From assembly GCF_036924745.1 (NCBI RefSeq), contig NZ_JAZHSD010000001.1, positions 992,001-1,056,000 on the forward strand: a DNA stretch of 64,000 bases, in the 5' to 3' direction. A program made the translations under genes and the position numbers. Within the stretch, counting starts at the first letter, position 1. Each line of letters starts with the position of its first letter. The notes below the pieces were generated by a model. The model saw only the letters and a program-made list of their open reading frames with translations, had not been told where the DNA came from and did no database searches. This DNA is from Bradyrhizobium sp. AZCC 1693. GTDB taxonomy: Bacteria; Pseudomonadota; Alphaproteobacteria; Rhizobiales; Xanthobacteraceae. Positions 9,477 through 17,996 of this stretch are shown piece after piece.

Positions 9477-9968
9477 TCAGCTCGGCTCGGCCGTGGCCTT
9501 CGCCGCAGGGGCGGTTGCCCTGGATTTCTTCAGGCTCTTGACGACGATCGTGATCAGCGGCACCAGCACCAGCGGCAGCACGCTGTTCAGCGGATGGTGC
9601 ACCATGCCGGTGAACTGCGATTGCAGCGCGCGGGCCTCGCCCTGCAATGCCTCGATCGCGGAGCCGTGAATTTCGGTGGCCAGTTCGAGTTCGCGGCCTG
9701 CGGGCGGCCTTCCGCCCACCACGAACAACACCGCTGCGATCACGAAATTGGCAATGCCGAGTATCGCGGCCGCGGAGATCGCGCTCCAGATCTGCACCAG
9801 CGCGAAATAGGCCGACAGTTCCAGCATCAACAGGCCGAAGGCCGCGATCAGTGCGGCAAACGCCCGCAGGCCAAGTCCTACCAGCATGTGCCGCATCCGG
9901 ATTTCCGCGATGATCCGGTCCGTGCGCCACAGCGCCCGCAGATGCTTGATGACGTTCTCGCTGTTCAA
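9477..9968 (-). CDS. phage-holin-like (DUF1469-type) membrane protein
   Basis: A 163-residue protein. An N-terminal cytosolic helix is followed by two hydrophobic segments (about residues 30-58 and 62-84), a charged helical stretch, then a third hydrophobic stretch (about 124-143) ending in KSLKKSR. This resembles the non-lytic chromosomal 'phage holin family' membrane proteins, which often accompany ElaB/YqjD-like proteins as it does here. The gene begins 2 bp after the stop of the upstream gene, strongly suggesting co-translation. Confidence 0.75.
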   Translation of the reverse strand: MNSENVIKHLRALWRTDRIIAEIRMRHMLVGLGLRAFAALIAAFGLLMLELSAYFALVQIWSAISAAAILGIANFVIAAVLFVVGGRPPAGRELELATEIHGSAIEALQGEARALQSQFTGMVHHPLNSVLPLVLVPLITIVVKSLKKSRATAPAAKATAEPS

Positions 9969-9970
9969 GT

Positions 9971-10246
9971 TTAATTCCTCCTCAGCATGAAACCGATGGC
10001 AATGCCGAGCGCGAAGGCGGATGCCAGCGCCGCGATCGGCCGCTCTGCGATCAGGCGCTCGACATGCTCCTCTTCTTCGCTCAAGGTTTCCCCGAGTTCG
10101 CTCAAGGTCGCCTTGATCTGGTCGGCGAGTGCTTCGGATCTCTTCCTGGCGGTGTCGAGAATGTCGTCGGCAGGCATACTCAAAAGGCGCGACATCTCAC
10201 TTTTGAGCGCCAGCAGCTCGTCACCCAGTTCGCCTGATTTGAACAT
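9971..10246 (-). CDS. DUF883/ElaB-YqjD-like small membrane-anchored protein
   Basis: A 91-residue protein: a long acidic helix (about residues 5-65, containing LSEEEEHVERLIAERP) followed by a C-terminal hydrophobic anchor (IAALASAFALGIAIGFMLRRN). This is the architecture of ElaB/YqjD-type stationary-phase proteins that tether to the inner membrane and in E. coli bind ribosomes. The ATG at 10246 is preferred over a codon at 10318 because a FixK box lies 58 bp upstream of it and the extra residues are unlike the family. First gene of a four-gene operon (10246 to 6459). Confidence 0.75.
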   Translation of the reverse strand: MFKSGELGDELLALKSEMSRLLSMPADDILDTARKRSEALADQIKATLSELGETLSEEEEHVERLIAERPIAALASAFALGIAIGFMLRRN

Positions 10247-10304
10247 CTCGCCCGCTCGTTTTCCTTGCGTGTGGAGATTGTAGGTGAGGCAGCAGCAGCG
10301 CCAT

Positions 10305-10318
10305 TTGATTTGGGTCAA
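10305..10318. promoter_or_regulatory. FixK/FNR-type box for the DUF883/holin/ATPase operon
   Basis: TTGATTTGGGTCAA, 9 of 10 matches, is 58 bp upstream of the minus-strand start at 10246. It is one of two boxes in the divergent promoter region. Confidence 0.6.
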
Positions 10319-10345
10319 CCGCGATGCTCAGCCGCATCTACCGCT

Positions 10346-10359
10346 TTGAGGCAGGTCAA
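10346..10359. promoter_or_regulatory. FixK/FNR-type box for the Mla-type operon
   Basis: TTGAGGCAGGTCAA, 8 of 10 matches, is 60 bp upstream of the plus-strand start at 10420. The two boxes in this gap are 41 bp apart start to start, so each divergent operon has its own. Confidence 0.5.
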
Positions 10360-10419
10360 CATGGGTGCCGCGCCCGCGGCCTAGAAAAAAGGGAGCTATC
10401 TGATTGAGGGAACATCATC

Positions 10420-11556
10420 TTGGCGACCGCATCTCTGCTAACGGCGACGCCATCGGGCGACGCGCTTGAACTGCGTCCGGCCGGCTCCTGGACGGCTGTG
10501 AACGCGACGACGCTCGAACGGCTATCCAATGACATTGCGCCGCAGCTCGATCATGCCGCTGCCGTCAAGGTCGACATGGCCGGGGTGCGCGAACTCGATA
10601 CGCTCGGCGCCTGGCTGCTGGAAAAAATGTCGCGGCGGGCCAACTCCGCCGGCCACCGCGCCGATATCATCGGCATCGCCGACAATTACGCCGGCCTGAT
10701 CGAGGAGGTCCGTCAGGTCAACCGGCGAACGCCGGCACCGGCGCCGGCGCGCAATCCCGTCGTGGCGAAGCTGGGCGATATCGGCCGCGCCACCATCGGA
10801 TCGAGCGAAGATGTCGCCGCATTCCTGCAGATGCTGGGCGCACTTTGTATCGCTATCCTGGGCGTCCTGCGCCGGCCGCGATCGTTGCGGCTGACCTCGA
10901 TGACCTACCAGCTCTATCGCGTCGGCTGGCAGGCGATACCGATCATTGTTCTGATCACCTTTCTGATTGGGGCCATCATCGCACAGCAAGGCATTTTCCA
11001 TTTCCGAAAGTTCGGTGCGGATTCCTACGTCGTCGACATGGTCGGCATCCTCGTGCTGCGCGAGCTCGGCGTGCTGATCGTCGCCATCATGGTCGCCGGG
11101 CGTTCGGGCAGCGCCTATACCGCCGAACTCGGCTCGATGAAGATGCGCGAGGAGATCGACGCGCTTTCGACCATGGGGCTGAACCCGATCGAAGTCCTGA
11201 TGCTGCCGCGGATTCTGGCGCTGATTTGCGCGCTGCCGATTCTGAGCTTCATCGGCTCGATGGCGGCGCTCTACGGCGGATGCCTGGTTGCCTGGTTCTA
11301 TGGCGGCATGGGGCCGGCGATATTCCTCGCGCGGCTGCATGACGCCGTTTCCGTCACCCATTTCGAGGTCGGCATCATCAAGGCGCCGTTCATGGCGTTG
11401 GTGATCGGCATCGTCGCCTGCAGCGAAGGCCTGCGCGTGAAGGGCAGCGCGGAGTCGCTCGGCAAGCAGACCACCACGTCGGTCGTCAAGTCGATCTTCC
11501 TGGTGATCGTGCTCGACGGGCTGTTCGCGGTGTTCTTTGCATCGATCGGAATGTAG
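10420..11556 (+). CDS. MlaE-type lipid ABC transporter permease with N-terminal STAS-like domain
   Basis: A 378-residue inner-membrane permease. Residues about 1-110 resemble a STAS domain (VKVDMAGVRELDTLGAWLLE). The rest is an MlaE permease with about five membrane helices and the conserved ELGSMKMREEIDALSTMGLNP segment that contacts the ATPase. MlaE/YrbE permeases move phospholipids between inner and outer membranes. Start is a TTG at 10420 preceded by GAGGGA. The ATPase gene begins 2 bp after its stop. The position of a FixK box 60 bp upstream suggests low-oxygen control. Confidence 0.92.
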   Translation: MATASLLTATPSGDALELRPAGSWTAVNATTLERLSNDIAPQLDHAAAVKVDMAGVRELDTLGAWLLEKMSRRANSAGHRADIIGIADNYAGLIEEVRQVNRRTPAPAPARNPVVAKLGDIGRATIGSSEDVAAFLQMLGALCIAILGVLRRPRSLRLTSMTYQLYRVGWQAIPIIVLITFLIGAIIAQQGIFHFRKFGADSYVVDMVGILVLRELGVLIVAIMVAGRSGSAYTAELGSMKMREEIDALSTMGLNPIEVLMLPRILALICALPILSFIGSMAALYGGCLVAWFYGGMGPAIFLARLHDAVSVTHFEVGIIKAPFMALVIGIVACSEGLRVKGSAESLGKQTTTSVVKSIFLVIVLDGLFAVFFASIGM

Positions 11557-11558
11557 CG

Positions 11559-12332
11559 ATGCACGAAGTAACCGAACCATTTGCCATTCGGGTGCGCGAT
11601 CTCGTGGTCGGCTTTCGCCGGCATGTCGTGATAGATCACCTCGCGCTGGACGTCCGCCGCGGTGAGATCCTCGGACTGGTTGGCGCTTCGGGCGGCGGAA
11701 AGTCGGTGCTGATGCGGACCATCATCGGCCTGATCCCGCGGCAGGGCGGGGAAATCGAAGTGATGGGTTCGCCGATCAACCACGACCGCACCACGCCGAG
11801 CGCGGCAGGGCGATGGGGCATCCTGTTCCAGCAGGGGGCGCTGTTCTCGTCGCTCACCGTACGGCAGAACATCCAGTTTCCGTTGCGGGAGAATCTCGTG
11901 CTCTCGGACGCCCTGATGGACGAGATCGCCACCGCCAAGCTCGAAATGGTCGGGCTCAGGCCGGATGACGGCGACAAGTTTCCTTCCGAATTGTCCGGAG
12001 GCATGACCAAGCGTGTGGCGCTGGCGCGTGCGCTCGCGCTCGATCCCGCGATCGTGTTTCTCGACGAGCCGACCTCGGGGCTGGACCCGATTGCCGCCGG
12101 CGATTTCGACGCTCTGATCAAGACACTGCAGAAGACGCTGGGGTTGACCGTGTTCATGGTCACCCATGATCTCGCCAGCCTCAATGCCGTCTGCGACCGC
12201 GTGGCGGCGCTGGCCGACGGCAAGATCGTCGCCATCGGCCCGATGCGCGAATTGCTTCAATCCGAGCATCCCTGGGTGCGGGCCTATTTTCACGGCAAGC
12301 GTTCCCAGATGCTGCAACCCAGAGCGAGCTAG
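11559..12332 (+). CDS. MlaF-type ABC transporter ATP-binding protein
   Basis: A 257-residue ATPase with Walker A GASGGGKS, Q-loop region LFQQGALFSSLTV, signature LSGGMTKRVALARA, Walker B IVFLDEPTSGLDP and switch histidine in VTHD. LSGGMxKR is typical of the MlaF subgroup. It powers the permease encoded 2 bp upstream and is followed 3 bp downstream by the MCE-domain subunit. Confidence 0.95.
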   Translation: MHEVTEPFAIRVRDLVVGFRRHVVIDHLALDVRRGEILGLVGASGGGKSVLMRTIIGLIPRQGGEIEVMGSPINHDRTTPSAAGRWGILFQQGALFSSLTVRQNIQFPLRENLVLSDALMDEIATAKLEMVGLRPDDGDKFPSELSGGMTKRVALARALALDPAIVFLDEPTSGLDPIAAGDFDALIKTLQKTLGLTVFMVTHDLASLNAVCDRVAALADGKIVAIGPMRELLQSEHPWVRAYFHGKRSQMLQPRAS

Positions 12333-12335
12333 GAG

Positions 12336-13439
12336 ATGGAAACCCGCGCTCCCTTCGTCATTGTCGGCGCCTTCGTGCTGGCCGCCATCATGGCCGTATT
12401 CGGCTTCGTCTATTGGCTGCAAAATACCGGCGGGCTCGGCCCACGCTCCAGCTACCACGTGCAGTTCGAGGGCTCCGTGCCAGGCCTCCTTGTCGGCGCG
12501 GCGGTGCTGTTCAATGGCATTCGGGTCGGCGAGGTGACGGAGCTCGGCCTCGCGCCTGGCAACCCTCGCGGCGTCAACGCGACCATCTCGGTCACTTCGA
12601 CGACGCCCGTGCGCGCCGACACCAAGGTTGGCCTGGAATTCCAGGGCTTAACCGGCGTGCCTGTAATCGCACTCGAAGGCGGCACGCAGGCAGCGCAGAG
12701 CGGCGAGGTGCCGACGCTGATCGCCGAGCCAGGCGCCGGGCAGGGCATGACGCAGGCCGCGCGCGATGCGTTGCGCAGGGTCGATACGGTGCTGTCGGAA
12801 AATTCGGGGGCGTTGAAGGACACGATCGACAATTTCAAGGTGTTTTCGGAAGGCCTGGCGCGTAACACCGGCAAGCTCGATGGCATCGTCGCCGGCCTCG
12901 AACGCATGACCGGGGTCACCAGCCCGCCGCCGAAGATCACCTATGATCTGCGCGCGCTGCAGAATCCGGCACCGGTGGGCAAAGCCATCAATGTGCAATG
13001 GGCGATTCCGGAACCGACAGCGGTTGCGATGCTGGAGACGCAGCGCTTCCTGTTCTCGCCAGCGCAGGAATATCCGGGATTTGCAGAGGCGATGTGGGCC
13101 GACGCGCTGCCTAAACTGATTCAGGCGCGGCTGATCGAAAGTTTCGAGAATTACGACATCGCGCATGCGCCGCTGCGCATGGCCGATGTCGGGCAGACCG
13201 AATTCCAGTTGCTGATCGATGTCCGGCGGTTCCGCATCACCGTGGGGTCCGCGCCGGTAGCGGAAATCGGATTGTCGGCCAGAATCGTCGACAAGAACGG
13301 TAAGGTGGTCGCGTCGCGGCTGTTTGAGGAGAGCGAGAAGTTTGCGACTGTTGCGCCGGCCGAAGCCGTCGCCGCGTTCAGCGAAGCGTTTGGTCGGATT
13401 GCAAAGAACGTGATCGCGTGGACGGTACAGGCGTACTAG
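12336..13439 (+). CDS. MlaD-like MCE protein fused to a PqiC/ABC-auxiliary-lipoprotein-like domain
   Basis: A 367-residue protein. A membrane anchor (about residues 7-28) is followed by an MCE domain (about 38-118, with VLFNGIRVGEVTELGL and GLEFQGLTGVPVIALEGG) and a helical linker. From about residue 205 the sequence (YDLRALQNPAPVGKAINVQW ... LIDVRRFRITVG) resembles the separate auxiliary lipoprotein of Mce/Pqi transporters. In many bacteria these are two genes. The fusion would tether the lipid channel and its outer-membrane-side partner in one chain. No separate lipoprotein gene follows. The assignment of the C-terminal domain is by pattern, not search. Confidence 0.85.
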   Translation: METRAPFVIVGAFVLAAIMAVFGFVYWLQNTGGLGPRSSYHVQFEGSVPGLLVGAAVLFNGIRVGEVTELGLAPGNPRGVNATISVTSTTPVRADTKVGLEFQGLTGVPVIALEGGTQAAQSGEVPTLIAEPGAGQGMTQAARDALRRVDTVLSENSGALKDTIDNFKVFSEGLARNTGKLDGIVAGLERMTGVTSPPPKITYDLRALQNPAPVGKAINVQWAIPEPTAVAMLETQRFLFSPAQEYPGFAEAMWADALPKLIQARLIESFENYDIAHAPLRMADVGQTEFQLLIDVRRFRITVGSAPVAEIGLSARIVDKNGKVVASRLFEESEKFATVAPAEAVAAFSEAFGRIAKNVIAWTVQAY

Positions 13440-13551
13440 GTATGCACCCCGCCGCGCATCTACGCCTGAAGCACTATATCGGCGTCACCTTGGGACGTGA
13501 CGATTGCCGCGCCATCACACAATGTTGGGGCCGGCGCCGGAGCCGGTCCGC

Positions 13552-13869
13552 CTATTCAAGCGTCTTCAGATACGCCAGCAGATCGCCGATCTGGTCCGGC
13601 TCGAGCTGGAAGGCCGGCATCGTCGGATGGCCGGTGTAGATGCCTTCGGCCAACGCCTCTCCGAGTGTCTCGACCGGGTAACGCTTGTGCAGCGTCCGGA
13701 ACGGCGGCGCGATCTTGAGCGGACTCGGCGAAACCTTGTCGATCGAATGGCACTTCGCGCAGTTGTTCAGTGCGAAAGTCTTGCCGCGCTGCTCCTGAGG
13801 CGATGCCGCAGCGGCCGGTGTCAGAGTGATGAGCGTAAACGCCACCGGAATCAGAATTCGTCCGATCAT
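13552..13869 (-). CDS. small periplasmic cytochrome c
   Basis: A 105-residue protein with an N-terminal signal peptide (about 1-22, ending PAAAA). It has a single haem site CAKCH (Cys37, Cys40, His41) and a probable axial methionine at Met84 in GHPTMPAF. This is a class I cytochrome c, a likely electron carrier between the bc1 complex and a terminal oxidase. It is divergent from the Crp/Fnr regulator, and a perfect FNR/FixK box lies 71 bp upstream, so it should be induced when oxygen falls. Confidence 0.9.
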   Translation of the reverse strand: MIGRILIPVAFTLITLTPAAAASPQEQRGKTFALNNCAKCHSIDKVSPSPLKIAPPFRTLHKRYPVETLGEALAEGIYTGHPTMPAFQLEPDQIGDLLAYLKTLE

Positions 13870-13940
13870 TGCAGCCTCAACTCCGTAAAATGCGGCTTTC
13901 AGCCCGGAGTCGCACTGTGAAGGATGAATCGCCGGCGAAT

Positions 13941-13954
13941 TTGATCTGCATCAA
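13941..13954. promoter_or_regulatory. perfect FNR/FixK box in divergent promoter
   Basis: TTGATCTGCATCAA matches TTGAT-N4-ATCAA at all 10 positions. It lies between the cytochrome c gene (71 bp to its start) and the regulator gene (98 bp to its start). Given the regulator downstream, it may serve autoregulation as well as activation of the cytochrome gene. Confidence 0.75.
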
Positions 13955-14052
13955 TCAGCGAACGGTGGATCCGCTACAATGAAATATATCTCCGACAGGT
14001 CTGCTATGGCCGGGAGAGGCACGTCAATCCGGCGCTTGAAGGGCAGCGGCAA

Positions 14053-14766
14053 ATGATACGAACCATTTCTCCGAATCGGGCAAGTTTCCGCCGCTGCTCG
14101 GCCTGCACCGTCCGCTCGCTCAGCATCTGCGGCGCGCTTGACCAGACCGACCTTGCGGAGTTCGAACGGATCGCCCGCCACACCCATTTTGCACCCAATG
14201 AGGCGCTGTTCACGGCGGGCCAGCTCGCGCATTCGGTCCATAACCTGACTGCGGGCTTTGCGCGTTTGTACAAGCTGCTGCCGGATGGGCGGCGTCAGGT
14301 GATCGGTTTCGCGCTGCCCGGCGACTTTCTCGGCGCGGCGCCGTCCGATCGTTACGGGTTCTCGGCGGACGCCGTCGATGCGGTGACGGTGTGCCGCCTC
14401 TCCAAAGAGGCGTTCATGCACTTCATTGAACAGAGGCCGCATTTTCTGATTCGCATTAACGAGTTCGCGGCGCGAGAATTGATGCTGGCGCAGGAGCAGA
14501 TGCTGCTGCTGGGTCGGCGCACCGCGGAGGAGAAGGTTGCGTCCTTCCTCGTCGGCTGGCGGCAGCGCCTGGCCCATATCGGCGACGAGCGGCAAACCAT
14601 TGCGCTGCCGATGAGCCGGCAGGATATCGCGGATTATCTGGGGCTGACGATCGAGACCGTGAGCCGGACGCTGACCCGGTTCGAGCGCGAAAAGATGCTC
14701 ATTATCGTGGCGGGTGGTGTCCGCCTGCTGGACGCGAGCCGGGCAGTGGCCATGGCCGCGGCCTGA
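14053..14766 (+). CDS. Crp/Fnr-family oxygen regulator (FnrN/AadR/FixK1 type)
   Basis: A 237-residue transcription factor. Cysteines at 15, 18 and 26 give the C-x2-C-x7-C spacing of FnrN/AadR proteins, and Cys114 is the fourth. Together they could bind an oxygen-labile [4Fe-4S] cluster, unlike cysteine-poor FixK2. A cyclic-nucleotide-binding-like fold (about 35-140) is followed by the winged helix with recognition segment ETVSRTLTRFE, whose E-x2-S-R is the FNR/FixK DNA-contact pattern. It is the obvious candidate to read the TTGAT-N4-ATCAA boxes nearby. A perfect box precedes it, suggesting autoregulation. Another FixK may share the sites. Confidence 0.92.
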   Translation: MIRTISPNRASFRRCSACTVRSLSICGALDQTDLAEFERIARHTHFAPNEALFTAGQLAHSVHNLTAGFARLYKLLPDGRRQVIGFALPGDFLGAAPSDRYGFSADAVDAVTVCRLSKEAFMHFIEQRPHFLIRINEFAARELMLAQEQMLLLGRRTAEEKVASFLVGWRQRLAHIGDERQTIALPMSRQDIADYLGLTIETVSRTLTRFEREKMLIIVAGGVRLLDASRAVAMAAA

Positions 14767-14792
14767 GAAATTCCGCGCAAATGCTGCAGCTT

Positions 14793-14806
14793 TTGACCCA
14801 GGTCAA
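14793..14806. promoter_or_regulatory. FixK/FNR-type box upstream of a small membrane protein gene
   Basis: TTGACCCAGGTCAA is a perfect inverted repeat (TTGAC/GTCAA), 8 of 10 to the consensus, ending 53 bp before ATG 14860. Confidence 0.5.
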
Positions 14807-14859
14807 AGCCTCTTTTGGCGCTCGTAGGCATGCTTCCTCCGTCACAGGAGATCAACCGC

Positions 14860-15000
14860 ATGCCAACCGATTCCTTGCTCGTTACCGTCTGCGTCGTTGC
14901 GATGTTCGTGGTCTTTGCCGCCGTGCTGTTCTGGGGTGACCTGCAGACCCGGCCGAAGCAACTGGCCAACCCTTCCGCCGCCAAGCGCCGCGCCTTCTGA
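14860..15000 (+). CDS. 46-residue single-span membrane protein, unknown function
   Basis: The product has one strongly hydrophobic segment (about residues 5-24) followed by GDLQTRPKQLAN and a basic tail. ATG 14860 has AGGAG 9 nt upstream. An earlier codon at 14815 would lie almost on the FixK box, so I reject it. Small single-helix proteins near cbb3 oxidase genes can be oxidase subunits or assembly helpers. Nothing here proves that, but the FixK box and place between the regulator and fixN make a microoxic role plausible. Confidence 0.65.
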   Translation: MPTDSLLVTVCVVAMFVVFAAVLFWGDLQTRPKQLANPSAAKRRAF

Positions 15001-15126
15001 TTAGGCCGGGCCCGGGGCGGGATCACCTGCAGACGAGCGCGGCTAACCGGAAAATTTGCATCGATCGTTGCAAGTCCCGATGACACCTCGATCTTAGTTG
15101 CGAATCTCTGACGAACTCCATCTCGC

Positions 15127-15140
15127 TTGATTCACGTCAA
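15127..15140. promoter_or_regulatory. FixK/FNR-type box upstream of a small orphan gene
   Basis: TTGATTCACGTCAA, 9 of 10 matches, ends 63 bp before ATG 15204. Confidence 0.55.
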
Positions 15141-15203
15141 GACGTCAGGCGGCGGCCTGCGCTTTGGTTGCGCTTGGTCCTGTGAGGTTTCGTTTTGACG
15201 ATC

Positions 15204-15464
15204 ATGTCCGCCAAGGAAAGATTGACCGCCGCCATCGCCCGCCAGATGCGGGCGATCGCAGCCAGGTTCAGGCGGCGGGCCGAGCGGAAGGGCATTGCCC
15301 GGGCGCGCGGGCAGATGGTGCGGAATCTCGATCTCTCGCATCCAGAACTCTATGGGCTTCCTTCCGCAGGCATCGTGAAAGAGCCTGCGAGAAGGCGCGA
15401 TGTTTGTTCGGAACCTGCCAAGGCCATGCAGGCCCACCTGCCGATTGGCCCATCATGTTGCTGA
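15204..15464 (+). CDS. small basic protein of unknown function upstream of fixN
   Basis: An 86-residue protein with a strongly basic, arginine-rich helical first half (about residues 1-42), then a segment reading NLDLSHPELYGLPSAGIVKE and a tail ending SCC. No signal peptide or membrane helix. A TTG at 15195 would add three residues; the ATG is preferred. It has its own FixK box at the usual distance, which supports it being a real, low-oxygen-induced gene. I do not recognise a family. Confidence 0.6.
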   Translation: MSAKERLTAAIARQMRAIAARFRRRAERKGIARARGQMVRNLDLSHPELYGLPSAGIVKEPARRRDVCSEPAKAMQAHLPIGPSCC

Positions 15465-15515
15465 ATTCGCGTCCAGATCGATCAGCCTTTCAAATTGCGC
15501 AAAACACCTGAACCT

Positions 15516-15529
15516 TTGACTTCGATCAA
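15516..15529. promoter_or_regulatory. FixK/FNR-type box for fixNOQP
   Basis: TTGACTTCGATCAA, 9 of 10 matches, ends 59 bp before the fixN start at 15589. A FixK site upstream of fixN is established in rhizobia. Confidence 0.75.
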
Positions 15530-15588
15530 ATCTCCGATGTCGAAGCTGTGATCATTGTGCGGTGCATCTGCAGAAGAGAAGCCCGCGC

Positions 15589-17238
15589 ATGACCCAATCT
15601 CATACGGCAAAATCGATGACGCAAGGCGAGGCCGGTCTGGTGCTGGTCTTTTCGATCTCGGCATTCCTGTGCCTGTTCGCGACGGCCAAGGCACTGGATA
15701 CGGCGTTTGCCTTCCACGCCGCGCTGGCCAGCGCCGCCAGCCTGTGGGCGGTGATCGCGATCGGGAACCGGTATTTCGCACGCCCGGCATCATTGACACC
15801 GCAGGAAATCAACGGCCGGCCCAATTACAACATGGGCCCGGTCAAGTTCTCAGCGGTCATGTCGGTGATCTGGGGCATCGCCGGATTTGCGGTAGGACTA
15901 TTGATCGCCTCCCAGCTCGCGTGGCCCTCGCTCAATTTCGATCTGCCATGGACCAGCTTCGGCCGCCTGCGGCCGCTGCATACGTCGGCGGTGATCTTCG
16001 CCTTTGGCGGCAATGTGCTGATCGCAACCTCGCTCTACGTCGTGCAGAAGACCTGCCGCGTACGCCTGGCGGGCGATCTCGCGCCGTGGTTCGTCGTCAT
16101 CGGCTACAATTTCTTCATCCTGATCGCCGGCACCGGCTATTTGCTCGGCGTAACCCAGTCCAAGGAATATGCCGAGCCGGAATGGTACGCGGATCTGTGG
16201 CTGACGATCGTCTGGGTGGTGTACCTGCTGGTCTTCCTGATGACCATCATCAAGCGCAAAGAGCCGCATATCTTCGTCGCCAACTGGTTCTATCTCGCCT
16301 TCATCGTCACCATCGCCGTGCTTCATCTCGGTAACAATCCGGCGCTGCCGGTCTCGGTGTTCGGCTCAAAATCCTACATCGCTTGGGGCGGGGTGCAGGA
16401 CGCCATGTTCCAGTGGTGGTACGGGCATAACGCGGTCGGCTTCTTCCTGACCGCCGGCTTCCTCGCCATCATGTACTACTTCATTCCGAAGCGCGCCGAG
16501 CGGCCGGTCTATTCCTACCGGCTGTCGATCATCCATTTCTGGTCGCTGATCTTCCTCTACATCTGGGCCGGCCCGCATCATCTGCACTACACGGCGTTGC
16601 CGGACTGGGCGCAGACGCTCGGCATGACGTTCTCGATCATGCTGTGGATGCCGTCTTGGGGCGGCATGATCAACGGCCTGATGACGCTGTCGGGCGCCTG
16701 GGACAAGCTCCGCACCGATCCGGTGCTCCGCATGCTCGTCGTCTCAGTCGCCTTCTACGGCATGTCGACCTTCGAAGGGCCGATGATGTCGATCAAGGTC
16801 GTGAATTCGCTCAGCCACTACACCGACTGGACCATCGGCCATGTGCATTCCGGTGCGCTGGGCTGGGTCGGCTTCGTCTCGTTCGGCGCGCTGTACTGCC
16901 TGATTCCCTGGCTGTGGGATCGCAAGGGGCTCTACAGCCTGAAGCTGGTCAACTGGCACTTCTGGACCGCCACGATCGGCATCGTGCTCTACATCTCGGC
17001 GATGTGGGTGTCGGGAATCCTGCAAGGCCTGATGTGGCGGGCCTACACCTCGCTCGGCTTCCTCGAATATTCCTTCATCGAAACCGTGGAAGCGATGCAT
17101 CCCTTCTACATCATCCGTGCCGCGGGTGGGGCGCTGTTCCTGATCGGGTCGCTGATCATGGCCTATAATCTCTGGATGACGGTGCGCGTCGGCGAAGCGG
17201 AAGTGCCGTTGCCCCTCGCTCTTCAGCCGGCGGAATGA
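15589..17238 (+). CDS. fixN: cbb3-type cytochrome c oxidase subunit I
   Basis: A 549-residue catalytic subunit with about 12 membrane helices. Haem/copper ligand histidines lie in motifs such as [25 protein letters not shown] and [16 protein letters not shown]. It reduces O2 with very high affinity at a haem b3-CuB centre and pumps protons. ATG 15589, preceded by AGAAGAGAAG, gives the usual CcoN length, so I reject a codon 27 bp upstream. First gene of fixNOQP, under a FixK box. Confidence 0.97.
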   Translation: MTQSHTAKSMTQGEAGLVLVFSISAFLCLFATAKALDTAFAFHAALASAASLWAVIAIGNRYFARPASLTPQEINGRPNYNMGPVKFSAVMSVIWGIAGFAVGLLIASQLAWPSLNFDLPWTSFGRLRPLHTSAVIFAFGGNVLIATSLYVVQKTCRVRLAGDLAPWFVVIGYNFFILIAGTGYLLGVTQSKEYAEPEWYADLWLTIVWVVYLLVFLMTIIKRKEPHIFVANWFYLAFIVTIAVLHLGNNPALPVSVFGSKSYIAWGGVQDAMFQWWYGHNAVGFFLTAGFLAIMYYFIPKRAERPVYSYRLSIIHFWSLIFLYIWAGPHHLHYTALPDWAQTLGMTFSIMLWMPSWGGMINGLMTLSGAWDKLRTDPVLRMLVVSVAFYGMSTFEGPMMSIKVVNSLSHYTDWTIGHVHSGALGWVGFVSFGALYCLIPWLWDRKGLYSLKLVNWHFWTATIGIVLYISAMWVSGILQGLMWRAYTSLGFLEYSFIETVEAMHPFYIIRAAGGALFLIGSLIMAYNLWMTVRVGEAEVPLPLALQPAE

Positions 17239-17249
17239 GGAGCGCGCAC

Positions 17250-17984
17250 ATGTCTTTCTGGTCACGGCACCAAATCTTCGAAAAGAACTCGATCGTCCTG
17301 ATCGCGGGAATCCTCGTGGTGATCGCCATCGGCGGTCTCGTCGAAATCACCCCGCTGTTCTATCTCAAGAGCACGATCGAGAAGGTCGACGGCGTCAGGC
17401 CGTACACGCCGCTCGAGCTTGCCGGGCGCAACGTCTATGTCCGCGAGGGATGCTACCTCTGCCATTCGCAGATGGTCCGGCCGCTGCGCGATGAGGTCGA
17501 GCGCTACGGCCATTACTCACTCGCAGCCGAGAGCATGTACGACCATCCGTTCCAGTGGGGGTCCAAGCGCACCGGTCCCGACCTGGCGCGGGTCGGCGGC
17601 AAGTACTCCGACGAATGGCACGTCACGCATCTGAACAATCCGCGCGCAATCGTGCCGCAATCGGTGATGCCCGGTTACGCGTTCCTGTCGCAGACGGAAG
17701 TCGATGAGGCCAGCGTCACGGCCCACCTGCGCACCAACCGCGCGGTCGGCGTACCTTATTCGGACGACCAGATTGCCAATGCCGTCGCCGATCTCAAGGC
17801 GCAGGCCGACCCTGACAATGCCGGTGTCGATGCGTTCACAAAACGCTACCCGAGGGCGGTTACCCGCAATTTCGACGGCAAGAGCGGCGCGCCGACCGAG
17901 ATGGATGCGCTGGTCGCGTACCTGCAGATGCTGGGCACGCTGGTCGACTTCAAGCTTTACAACGAAAAAACAAATCTTCGCTGA
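17250..17984 (+). CDS. fixO: cbb3 oxidase mono-haem subunit II
   Basis: A 244-residue membrane-anchored cytochrome c. It has an N-terminal helix (about residues 13-32) and a single haem site CYLCH (Cys68, Cys71, His72) within the conserved [20 protein letters not shown] stretch. A distal methionine is likely in VMPGYAF. It passes electrons to FixN. ATG 17250 has GAGGAG upstream and gives the family length; an in-frame ATG at 17235 overlaps the fixN stop. Spacing to fixN is 11 bp. Confidence 0.97.
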   Translation: MSFWSRHQIFEKNSIVLIAGILVVIAIGGLVEITPLFYLKSTIEKVDGVRPYTPLELAGRNVYVREGCYLCHSQMVRPLRDEVERYGHYSLAAESMYDHPFQWGSKRTGPDLARVGGKYSDEWHVTHLNNPRAIVPQSVMPGYAFLSQTEVDEASVTAHLRTNRAVGVPYSDDQIANAVADLKAQADPDNAGVDAFTKRYPRAVTRNFDGKSGAPTEMDALVAYLQMLGTLVDFKLYNEKTNLR

Positions 17985-17996
17985 GAAGGCAGAACG

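Noticed and set aside
13520..13550. Hairpin after the cytochrome c gene as a terminator
   Set aside because: The GC-rich self-complementary bases are short and lack a T-run; ordinary for this base composition.
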